Assembly (NCBI GenBank): GCA_910576985.1
Contig: CAJTLA010000065.1
Location: 1 to 5,915 of the forward strand
Reading direction: 5' to 3'
Source of the DNA: an uncultured Bacilli bacterium
GTDB taxonomy: Bacteria > Bacillota_I > Bacilli_A > RF39 > UBA660
Length of the DNA stretch: 5,915 bases
The notes beneath the pieces are model-generated. The model was not told the origin of the DNA. It searched no databases and saw only the letters and a list, made by a program, of their open reading frames with translations. The translations under genes were made by a program, and so were the position numbers. How positions within the stretch are numbered: the stretch's first letter is position 1; each line of letters begins with the position of its first letter. Positions 1 through 5,849 of the stretch are shown here, piece by piece.

Positions 1-728
1 GTGAGACATCACCAACAATAAAACCAAATACAAAATCACTGGGGTATCAAAATGTAAGTGCAGAATTTGCAACAGCGCAGAAGTTCAGCGCATCAGGAAA
101 TAGTTATGGAATAAGTACAAGTGCAGATGCGCATATGATGAAGAATAGTGAATGGGGAGCAGTAGCGTATTTAAGTCAAAGCAAATATGGAAAATATGGA
201 AATAGTAGTTATAGTGGAGTCAATAAAGAGATATATATTAATACTGAAACTATGTACAATACAACAGGATGTAGTGCAGGAAATGCTACGGGAGTAAGTG
301 GAGGAAGTGCAGGAGTTTGTCAATATACATATGAAAAGTCGCCAGAAGGAACAGGAGCAAGTACAACAGGAACAATATATGGAATATATGATATGAATGG
401 CTGTTCAGATGAAAATGTAATGGGAGTATATAATAGTATGATAGGTCACAGTGGATTTAGTAGTTTACCGAATAGTAAATATTATGATAATTATATAAAT
501 ATTAATTTATCAACAGCTTGTGATGGAATATGCTATGGACATGCTATGGGAGAAACCAATAATTGGTATGGAGATAATTACAGCAATAAACTTTATACTG
601 CTTATCCATGGGTACGACGTGGATACAATGGTGCTCAACAATCACGAGCAGGAATATTTGCATTCAGTTTTAATGATGGAAGAAGCTCAGGAGCATCCAA
701 CACTTTCCGAACAGTTCTCCTAGATTAA
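1..728 (+). CDS. Surface/pseudopilin-like protein with FGE/C-type-lectin-like C-terminus (5' partial)
   Basis: The frame (codons start at position 3) is open to the left edge, so the true start lies outside; 241 residues are visible and the stop is TAA at 726-728. The ATG at 135 is internal: coding character continues upstream of it without a break and it has no ribosome binding site. Visible blocks are HMMKNSEWGAVAYLSQSKYG (residues 44-63), a Gly/Ser/Thr-rich stretch with cysteines, YGIYDMNG...VMG (127-141), and a C-terminal PWVRRG...AGIFAF...FRTVL block (202-239). The YDM-G-VMG and RG-FR-VL pattern recalls formylglycine-generating-enzyme-like domains with a C-type lectin fold. From memory, gut Firmicutes carry many such proteins, often with an N-terminal pilin-type signal, which cannot be seen here. 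A surface-exposed or pilus-associated binding role is inferred; no enzyme activity can be claimed. Five cysteines (90, 106, 134, 173, 177) could form disulfides. The last 120 bases are much richer in GC than the rest. Confidence 0.75.
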   Translation, partial: ETSPTIKPNTKSLGYQNVSAEFATAQKFSASGNSYGISTSADAHMMKNSEWGAVAYLSQSKYGKYGNSSYSGVNKEIYINTETMYNTTGCSAGNATGVSGGSAGVCQYTYEKSPEGTGASTTGTIYGIYDMNGCSDENVMGVYNSMIGHSGFSSLPNSKYYDNYININLSTACDGICYGHAMGETNNWYGDNYSNKLYTAYPWVRRGYNGAQQSRAGIFAFSFNDGRSSGASNTFRTVLLD

Positions 729-730
729 CT

Positions 731-758
731 AAAGGAATCATCGATAGATTCCTTTTTT
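731..758 (+). terminator. Intrinsic terminator of the surface-protein gene
   Basis: A perfect 9-bp stem (731-739 AAAGGAATC with 747-755 GATTCCTTT) encloses a 7-nt loop, and the stem's T-rich arm continues into a run of six T (753-758), followed by a second T run at 761-765. It begins two bases after the stop codon and separates the surface-protein gene from the ECF operon. Confidence 0.85.
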
Positions 759-843
759 GCTTTTTAAAAGGAAAAGTCTTTTCTTTCCAAAAATTCATAC
801 AATTATAATAACCAATTTATTTCAAAATTTATTACTTTTTTTC

Positions 844-872
844 TTGTAAAAATAATGACTTTATATTATAAT
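844..872 (+). promoter_or_regulatory. Sigma-A type promoter of the ECF operon
   Basis: A -35 box TTGTAA (844-849, four of six matches to TTGACA) and a perfect -10 box TATAAT (867-872) are separated by 17 bases. The expected transcription start is near 879, giving a leader of about 18 nt with the ribosome binding site of ecfA1. A second TATAAT at 804-809 has no convincing -35 box. The promoter overlaps the upstream ATG at 855, which argues against that ATG as the start of ecfA1. Confidence 0.65.
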
Positions 873-896
873 AATTGCAGTTTGGCGGTGAGAAAT

Positions 897-1646
897 ATGA
901 TTGAAATAGAGGATTTAACTTATAAATACAATTCTATAGATAACAATGAACTATTTCATGAATTATCACTCACTCTAAAAAAAGGAAGCTTTACAACATT
1001 GGTAGGACCAATTGGCTGTGGAAAAACAACACTCATAAAAATACTACTAGGACAAATAAAAATAGATGATAAAATCAGGATAGATCGTATTCTAGTTTCA
1101 GAAAAAAACAAAGAACAAATTCAAAAAAAAATAGGATTTATTCCTCAATACTCAGATGAACTTCATGATATCTCATACACAAAATACGTACAAACAATTG
1201 CTCAGCAATTAGAAATAGAATACTTATTAAAAGCAGATCAACAACATTTAAGCAGCGGAGAAAAACAACTATTATCCTTTTTAAACGTGCTAGGAAATAA
1301 ACCACAAATCATCATATTAGATGAAGCATTTACACTAATAGACGAACGAAAAAAGAAACAAATATTTAACATATTAACACAATTAAACCAACAAGGAATC
1401 ACAATTTTAAATTTTACAAATGACCTAGAAGAAAGTCTCTATGGAAATGATATTGTACTATTACAAAACGGAACAATTATACTAAATGGACCAAAAGAAC
1501 AAATTTTAAAAGAAGAAAAAACAATCAAAAAAGCAGGATTAGAACTTCCTTTTTTGGCCGATTTAAGCATTCGTTTAATGTATTATGGAGTACTAGACCA
1601 TATGATTTTAGACATGGATGAGATGGTGAATACAATATGGAAATAA
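897..1646 (+). CDS. ecfA1: ECF transporter ATPase EcfA1 (CbiO-type), switch histidine missing
   Basis: One of the two ATP-binding subunits that power ECF-type import of vitamins or metal ions at the cytoplasmic membrane. With the start at 897 it has 249 residues, somewhat shorter than the usual 275-280. Walker A is GPIGCGKTT (37-45), the Q-loop is FIPQ (Q84), the signature is LSSGEKQ (118-124) and Walker B is IIILDEAF (138-145, D142/E143). The H-loop reads NFTNDLEE, with Asn175 where ABC ATPases have histidine, and the D-loop is unusual (TLID, not SALD). I chose 897 because GGCGGTGA (884-891), one mismatch from a perfect ribosome binding site, lies five bases upstream, the protein then begins MIEIEDLTYKY like its family, and the promoter covers the alternative ATG at 855. 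It overlaps ecfA2 by 10 bases. Assignment as A1 rests on gene order; the family assignment is secure. Confidence 0.9.
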   Translation: MIEIEDLTYKYNSIDNNELFHELSLTLKKGSFTTLVGPIGCGKTTLIKILLGQIKIDDKIRIDRILVSEKNKEQIQKKIGFIPQYSDELHDISYTKYVQTIAQQLEIEYLLKADQQHLSSGEKQLLSFLNVLGNKPQIIILDEAFTLIDERKKKQIFNILTQLNQQGITILNFTNDLEESLYGNDIVLLQNGTIILNGPKEQILKEEKTIKKAGLELPFLADLSIRLMYYGVLDHMILDMDEMVNTIWK

Positions 1647-2476
1647 AATATAACGAAGTGTATTACACTTATAGAGAAAATACAAAATTAGAAAAAATCG
1701 CATTAAACGATGTTACTTTAAACATAAAACAAGGAAAAATTAATGGAATCATTGGAACAATCGGCAGTGGAAAAACAACATTTCTAGAACTGATGGATGC
1801 TTTATTACTTCCTACCATGGGAACCATCCAACTAGGAGAACACAAAATAGAACATCAAAAGAAACTGAAAAATGATGTTCGCTTTGAAATAGGATATGTA
1901 TTTGGAAATCCCAAAGAACAATTTTTCCTACCAACAGTCAAGAAAGAAATTGCGTTCGCTCTAAAACAATTCTCTTACAAACTAAATAAAATCGACAAAC
2001 AAATTAGTGATGCCTTAAAAATGGTTGGATTAGATGACTCTTACCTAGAGAGAAACCCATTAGAACTAAGCAATGGAGAAATGAGAAAAGTTGCAATAGC
2101 CTCAGTACTCGCTTTTAACCCAAAAATTCTTATTTTTGATGAACCTACCATTGGTTTAGATAGTATCAGTAAAAACAGTTTTTTAAAAATGCTAAAACTT
2201 TTAAAAAACAGATATCATAAAACCATTATCATTGTGACACATGATATCAATATGATCCATAAAATTGCTGATTATTTATTTGTATTTCATAAAGGAAAAA
2301 TGGTATTAGAAGGAAACAAATATGAAGTATTCGGAAATGAGCAATTTGAACAATACCAACTAAAAAAACCAACAATCATGGAATTCTCAGACTTAGTTTT
2401 AAAACAAAAAGGAATCAAATTAGGATATCGTGACGATGTTAACGATTTGATTAAAGACATATATCGCCATGTGTAA
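1637..2476 (+). CDS. ecfA2: ECF transporter ATPase EcfA2 (CbiO-type), Q-loop glutamine replaced
   Basis: Second ATPase subunit of the ECF module, expected to pair with EcfA1 and bind the cytoplasmic side of EcfT. The 279 residues match the family length. Walker A is GTIGSGKTT (40-48), the signature LSNGEMRKVAIA starts at 144, Walker B is ILIFDEPT (164-171), the D-loop is GLDS (173-176) and the switch histidine is H202 in IVTHD. The region IGYVFGNPKEQFF (85-97) aligns with the family's VFQ-P--Q-F, so Gly90 stands where the Q-loop glutamine is expected. The start codon lies inside the end of ecfA1, with only a weak GGTGA-like site upstream, and the gene's end overlaps ecfT by 8 bases, both suggesting translational coupling. 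No separate promoter is seen. Confidence 0.92.
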   Translation: MEIKYNEVYYTYRENTKLEKIALNDVTLNIKQGKINGIIGTIGSGKTTFLELMDALLLPTMGTIQLGEHKIEHQKKLKNDVRFEIGYVFGNPKEQFFLPTVKKEIAFALKQFSYKLNKIDKQISDALKMVGLDDSYLERNPLELSNGEMRKVAIASVLAFNPKILIFDEPTIGLDSISKNSFLKMLKLLKNRYHKTIIIVTHDINMIHKIADYLFVFHKGKMVLEGNKYEVFGNEQFEQYQLKKPTIMEFSDLVLKQKGIKLGYRDDVNDLIKDIYRHV

Positions 2477-3122
2477 ATATTACCTATCAGAATCTAAAAT
2501 CCATTCCATGAACCCACTCGCAAAACTCATTAGTATCACCTTATTGATTTTTATTAGTTTTTCAAACACAACTATCGAATTTTATGCTCTATTAACCATT
2601 CTCACAATATTATTAACGTTACTTACCAATATTCCAATGAAAACTTACATACAAAATATGAAAATATGGATTCCAATTACAATATTTTTAATCACAACGA
2701 ATCTATTATTTCAAACCCCAATAACCAATATTGTAAGAATTATCATAAGATTTACTTTAATGCTTAGTTACTTTATCATGTTAACAATGACAACAAAAAG
2801 AATACAAATTATAAAAGCATTAGACCAAATATTATCTCCACTAAAAAAATTTCAAATTAATACATTACAATTAGCATCACAAATCACTTCAAATATCTAT
2901 TTTTTAGAAGATATAAAAGAAGAAAAAAAACAAATTTTAAAATCAAGTATCAGTAGAGGAAACAACCAACCAGAAGAAATATTATCATTATCACTTTCAA
3001 GAATTTCCAAAAAAACAGAAAACTTAAAAATAACAAAACCGAATCAATCAATAAATCATTGGAATTGGTTCGACTGTTATATGGTAATCATGCCCTTTAT
3101 CACATTATTAATTTTAATATAA
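2469..3122 (+). CDS. ecfT: ECF transporter transmembrane coupling protein EcfT (CbiQ-type), short and divergent
   Basis: Membrane scaffold of the ECF importer, linking the EcfA pair to interchangeable S components. It opens with IHSMNPLAKL (11-20), matching the family's H-x-x-D/N-P-x-x-K entry to the first helix. Hydrophobic segments lie at about 17-32, 36-55, 66-81, 88-107 and 202-217. The cytoplasmic coupling region is recognisable as ALDQILSPLKKFQI (117-130) followed by SISRGN (160-165), equivalent to the first Ala-Arg-Gly coupling motif. The second motif, normally about 30 residues later, is not apparent: KITKPNQ (187-193) occupies its place. At 217 residues it is about 50 shorter than the Bacillus protein. 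There is no clear ribosome binding site, so expression probably depends on coupling to ecfA2. The family is supported by position and motifs; full function is uncertain. Confidence 0.85.
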   Translation: MCKYYLSESKIHSMNPLAKLISITLLIFISFSNTTIEFYALLTILTILLTLLTNIPMKTYIQNMKIWIPITIFLITTNLLFQTPITNIVRIIIRFTLMLSYFIMLTMTTKRIQIIKALDQILSPLKKFQINTLQLASQITSNIYFLEDIKEEKKQILKSSISRGNNQPEEILSLSLSRISKKTENLKITKPNQSINHWNWFDCYMVIMPFITLLILI

Positions 3123-3239
3123 AATACCCTTTACAAAGAGTCGAATACAGAAAAAATTCGAATCCATACAAACATTATAATATAGATTCTAAACAATAAT
3201 GAGTTTATAGATATCTCTTAACAAAAATCTAAATATAGA

Positions 3240-3270
3240 AAATGTAGTTAAAAATATCTTAACTATATTT
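3240..3270 (+). other. 12-bp hairpin just upstream of the truA ribosome binding site
   Basis: Bases 3240-3251 pair with 3259-3270 over 12 positions with one G-U pair, around the loop AAATATC. The hairpin ends two bases before the GAGGAGG ribosome binding site (3273-3279). No T run follows, so it is not a normal terminator. The stem is almost entirely A/T, so chance is possible in this composition. It could protect the RNA 5' end, affect truA translation, or be a protein-binding palindrome. Confidence 0.4.
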
Positions 3271-3286
3271 ACGAGGAGGCTTTTAC

Positions 3287-4024
3287 ATGCGATATCTAAT
3301 AACATTTTCTTATGATGGTTCCAAATATCAAGGATATCAAACACAAGAACACGGAAAAACAGTACAAGATGAAATTGAAAAAGCACTAAAAAAAATAGCA
3401 GGGAACAAAGACATTTCTATTCATGCATCAGGAAGAACAGACGCAGGAGTACATGCTTTAAACCAAAAAGCACATTTTGATTTAGAAAATGAAATTGAAG
3501 TAGAACGATTAAAACACTCCTTAAACGGATTACTTCCAAAAGATATTTATATAAAAAGAGTAGAGACCGTTAAAAACTCCTTCCATGCACGTTTCGATGT
3601 TAGAGCCAAAGAATACATTTATGAACTGAATATGGGAGAATATAATCCTATCCAAAAAGACTATGTTTGTCAGTGGAACAAACGACTTGATGTTGTTGAA
3701 ATAGAAAGAGCTTTAAAATACTTAGAAGGGACTCATGACTTTCGCTCATTTACCAAAAAGGGAAATGATGACTGTGTGAGAAAATTAGTGCAAACAAACC
3801 TCATACGAGATCTAAAAGATGTCAACCATATTACACTTGTGTTTGTTGGGACAGGATTTTTAAGATACCAAGTAAGAAACATGGTTGGAACACTAATTGA
3901 AATTGGAGAAGGAAAACGAAAAAGTGCAGATATCATGGATATATTAGAAGCCAAAGATAGAACCCAAGCAGGAATCACAGCCCCATCTTGTGGTTTGTAT
4001 TTAAAAGATGTCTATTATAATTAA
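3287..4024 (+). CDS. truA: tRNA pseudouridine(38-40) synthase TruA
   Basis: Converts uridines 38, 39 and 40 in the anticodon arm of many tRNAs to pseudouridine, a cytosolic RNA-modification step. The 245 residues match the family. The catalytic motif GRTDAGVHA (49-57) carries the nucleophile Asp52. Further family blocks are FSYDG at the N-terminus, FHARFDVRAKEYIYEL (99-114, with the conserved active-site Tyr110), HDFRSF (150-155), GFLRYQVRNMVGTLIEIG (190-207) and APSCGLYL (232-239). The start is fixed by a strong GAGGAGG site at 3273-3279, seven bases before the ATG. It follows ecfT after 164 bases and precedes rplM, the standard Firmicutes order. No clear terminator follows, so transcripts may run into rplM, although rplM has its own strong promoter. 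Confidence 0.97.
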   Translation: MRYLITFSYDGSKYQGYQTQEHGKTVQDEIEKALKKIAGNKDISIHASGRTDAGVHALNQKAHFDLENEIEVERLKHSLNGLLPKDIYIKRVETVKNSFHARFDVRAKEYIYELNMGEYNPIQKDYVCQWNKRLDVVEIERALKYLEGTHDFRSFTKKGNDDCVRKLVQTNLIRDLKDVNHITLVFVGTGFLRYQVRNMVGTLIEIGEGKRKSADIMDILEAKDRTQAGITAPSCGLYLKDVYYN

Positions 4025-4062
4025 AAAACGTCATAAAAAAAGCAAAAAAACATATAATTGAA

Positions 4063-4091
4063 TTGACAAAAATCAGTTTCTTTAGTACAAT
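4063..4091 (+). promoter_or_regulatory. Strong sigma-A type promoter of rplM-rpsI
   Basis: A perfect -35 box TTGACA (4063-4068), a 17-base spacer and TACAAT (4086-4091, five of six matches to TATAAT) form a near-consensus promoter, fitting for ribosomal protein genes. The expected transcription start is near 4098, giving a leader of about 77 nt. Confidence 0.85.
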
Positions 4092-4097
4092 CTTAAT

Positions 4098-4174
4098 TGG
4101 TACATTTAAATCTTTTCCAGATGGATCTTGGGACAATCCATTCGGTATAAAATATAAAAGAAAGGGAAATATTT
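4098..4174 (+). promoter_or_regulatory. Structured rplM leader, probable L13 autoregulatory leader
   Basis: The leader folds into a hairpin: GATGGAT (4120-4126) with ATCCATT (4136-4142), seven pairs including one G-U, around CTTGGGACA. Upstream CTTTTC (4112-4117) can pair with GAAAGG (4160-4165), which includes part of the rplM ribosome binding site AAAGGGA (4161-4167); TTTCC (4114-4118) with GGAAA (4165-4169) is an alternative register. A leader of this size and place matches the known L13 leader of low-GC Gram-positive bacteria, where excess ribosomal protein is thought to shut down its own operon. The pairings are read from sequence; identity with the Rfam family is from context and not tested. 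Confidence 0.6.
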
Positions 4175-4612
4175 ATGATGAAAAATTCATACATGCAAAA
4201 AAAAGAAGACATCGTTCGCAACTGGTATGTAATCGATGCAGAAGGACAAAACCTTGGTAGAGTTGCAACTAAAGTCGCACATGTACTTCGTGGAAAACAT
4301 AAAACAACTTACACTCCACATGTAGACTGTGGTGACTTTGTAATTGTGATCAACGCGAAAAAAGTAAATCTAACAGGAAACAAATTAGATGGAAAAATTT
4401 ATTATAACCATAGTGGTTATACTGGAGGATTAAGAGAAAGAACAGCTAGAGAAATGAAAGAAAAATATCCTGTAGAAATGGTAGAAAGAGCCGTAAAAGG
4501 AATGCTTCCAAAAGGAAGATTAGGACGTCAAATGTATAGAAAATTATTTGTTTATGAAGGAGAAAATCATCCACATATGGCACAAAAGCCAGTAGAGATG
4601 AAATTAAACTAA
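4175..4612 (+). CDS. rplM: 50S ribosomal protein L13
   Basis: Structural protein of the large ribosomal subunit, an early assembly protein that binds 23S rRNA. The 145 residues match the family, with NWYVIDAEGQNLGRVATKVA near the N-terminus, the TYTPHVDCGDFVIVINA block, YYNHSGYTGGLRE in the middle and MLPKGRLGRQMYRKLFVYEG toward the end. AAAGGGA (4161-4167) lies seven bases before the ATG at 4175; a second in-frame ATG at 4178 could serve equally, removing one Met. It is followed by rpsI after 12 bases, the near-universal bacterial L13-S9 pair. Regulation is probably through the leader described upstream. Confidence 0.98.
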   Translation: MMKNSYMQKKEDIVRNWYVIDAEGQNLGRVATKVAHVLRGKHKTTYTPHVDCGDFVIVINAKKVNLTGNKLDGKIYYNHSGYTGGLRERTAREMKEKYPVEMVERAVKGMLPKGRLGRQMYRKLFVYEGENHPHMAQKPVEMKLN

Positions 4613-4624
4613 GGAGGGTTGTAA

Positions 4625-5035
4625 ATGGCAAAAGTTTATTCAGGAACAGGAAGAAGAAAATCATCTATCGCACAAGTTAGAATGACACCAGGAAGCGGAA
4701 AAATTACTGTAAACGGAAGAGATGTTAGAGAATTTTTCCCATATGAAACTAATGTTATGGATTTAATGCAACCATTAGTTGCAACAAATAATGAAAATAC
4801 ATTTGATATTGAAGTAAAAGTAAACGGTGGAGGATTTACTGGAGCAACAGGAGCAATCCGTTTAGGAATTGCAAGAGCACTATTAGAATATGATGCACCA
4901 AACGAAGGTAATGAAGAAAGCTATAGAAAAATATTAAAAAGAGCTGGATTCATTACAAGAGATTCAAGAGTAAAAGAAAGAAAAAAACCAGGATTAAAAG
5001 CAGCACGTCGTGCACCACAATTCTCAAAACGTTAG
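4625..5035 (+). CDS. rpsI: 30S ribosomal protein S9
   Basis: Small-subunit ribosomal protein whose C-terminal tail reaches the P-site tRNA. The 136 residues start with YSGTGRRKSSIAQVRM and contain NGGGFTGATGAIRLGIARAL, RAGFITRDSRVKERKKPGLK and the typical Ser-Lys-Arg end; all are hallmarks of S9. A perfect AAGGAGG site (4611-4617) overlaps the stop codon of rplM and lies seven bases before the ATG, so the two genes form one transcription unit and are probably translationally linked. It is the only gene in the window that ends in TAG. Confidence 0.98.
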   Translation: MAKVYSGTGRRKSSIAQVRMTPGSGKITVNGRDVREFFPYETNVMDLMQPLVATNNENTFDIEVKVNGGGFTGATGAIRLGIARALLEYDAPNEGNEESYRKILKRAGFITRDSRVKERKKPGLKAARRAPQFSKR

Positions 5036-5036
5036 A

Positions 5037-5067
5037 AAATGGCTCATATATTTTATGGGCTTTTTTT
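5037..5067 (+). terminator. Intrinsic terminator of the rplM-rpsI operon
   Basis: GGCTCAT (5041-5047) pairs with ATGGGCT (5055-5061), seven pairs including two G-U, around the loop ATATTTT, followed directly by seven T (5061-5067). The flanking AAAA (5036-5039) can pair with part of the T run across a single T-T mismatch. It starts just after the rpsI stop codon. Confidence 0.8.
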
Positions 5068-5147
5068 ATTTTTAAATCTTTAAGCATCATTTAGTCAATA
5101 AGCAACAAAAATTGAAATTCATGATATAAATAAATTGGAGGTTCTAA

Positions 5148-5849
5148 ATGAAAATTATTAAAGAAAAAAGTGCATTTGGATTAAATGTAGTTTTAAAAGA
5201 AAGCGAAAAATATCTTGCATTTACATTTGGAGGAAATGGAGATTTATATTGGTCAATTTATAGTAAAGGTAAAAATTATGATAGCGATTATAATCATGAC
5301 TCTTTTATGATTACAAAAGAAAATTATGGTATATATAAATTATTTGAAAACCTGTTTTTAGATCTAGAAAACATAAATATATTTGATAGAAAAGATGCGG
5401 TTCCCTTTCATATTGGTGCTGATAGAGAAAGAAGAAAATATCATGGAAGCAGAAAGAGAACAATAGAAGAAGTCGATAGATATCGATTATATAACTGTTC
5501 CAATTACAATGAATTATTTGATAAAAATGATAAAGCCATAACTTGGTATTCTGATGAAACTGCTCATGAAGTAGCTAATATTTTAAAAATAAAAAAAGAA
5601 GAAGAGTCAATTAGAATAGATTTTTATACACAATCATATAGATATGGTTATGATGAAGATTTTCATTCTAAAAATCATATACAAGTAAGGTTTCGTAATT
5701 CAGGTAGCTTATATGCCCCATTCAACATAATATTTATGAGAATGTATAATAGTTTAGAAGAAGTTGATGAAGTCAATGATTATGGTCATCAGATTCATAT
5801 AGAAGAATATCTATACAATCAGAAAAAAATGAAAAGAATTATTAAATAA
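5148..5849 (+). CDS. Hypothetical soluble protein, 233 residues, unrecognised
   Basis: I do not recognise this protein. It is a complete reading frame with a good ribosome binding site GGAGGT (5137-5142) five bases before the ATG, and its codon usage fits its neighbours, so it is very likely a real gene. It has no signal peptide and no membrane segment, so a cytosolic location is expected. It is rich in Tyr, Asn, Asp, Glu and Lys. The N-terminal third (8-40) alternates hydrophobic and polar residues as in a beta sheet, with FTFGGNGDLYWSIY (25-38). A basic patch RERRKYHGSRKR (93-104) sits in the middle, and the C-terminal half contains RIDFYTQSYRYGYDED (156-171) and an acidic run EEVDEV (204-209). 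It lies after the rpsI terminator, with no clear promoter in the short gap. It could be an immunity-type or phage-related accessory protein, but nothing in the sequence shows this. Confidence 0.7.
   Translation: MKIIKEKSAFGLNVVLKESEKYLAFTFGGNGDLYWSIYSKGKNYDSDYNHDSFMITKENYGIYKLFENLFLDLENINIFDRKDAVPFHIGADRERRKYHGSRKRTIEEVDRYRLYNCSNYNELFDKNDKAITWYSDETAHEVANILKIKKEEESIRIDFYTQSYRYGYDEDFHSKNHIQVRFRNSGSLYAPFNIIFMRMYNSLEEVDEVNDYGHQIHIEEYLYNQKKMKRIIK

Noticed and set aside
190..208. Short tandem repeat AAATATGGA twice in the surface gene
   Set aside because: Only two units, encoding KYGKYG; too short to suggest phase variation, and the unit of nine keeps the frame.
520..723. A 67-codon frame inside the surface-protein gene
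   Set aside because: It overlaps the well-supported main frame, has no ribosome binding site and shows no family features.
3176..3181. TATAAT as a truA promoter -10 box
   Set aside because: No acceptable -35 box lies 16-18 bases upstream; TTTACA at 3130-3135 is about 40 bases away. In such AT-rich DNA an isolated TATAAT is weak evidence.
4063..4260. A 65-codon plus-strand frame starting with TTG before rplM
   Set aside because: It begins inside the -35 box of the rplM promoter, lacks a ribosome binding site, and runs into rplM in another frame.
3189..4664. Minus-strand open frames opposite truA, rplM and rpsI
   Set aside because: They lie antisense to strongly supported genes, and their Phe/Leu/Ser-rich translations are what the complement of Lys/Glu-rich coding sequence gives.
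5112..5131. TTGAAA and TGATATAAA as a promoter for the last gene
   Set aside because: The two boxes are only 7 bases apart, and use of the extended -10 alone would start transcription at or within the ribosome binding site.
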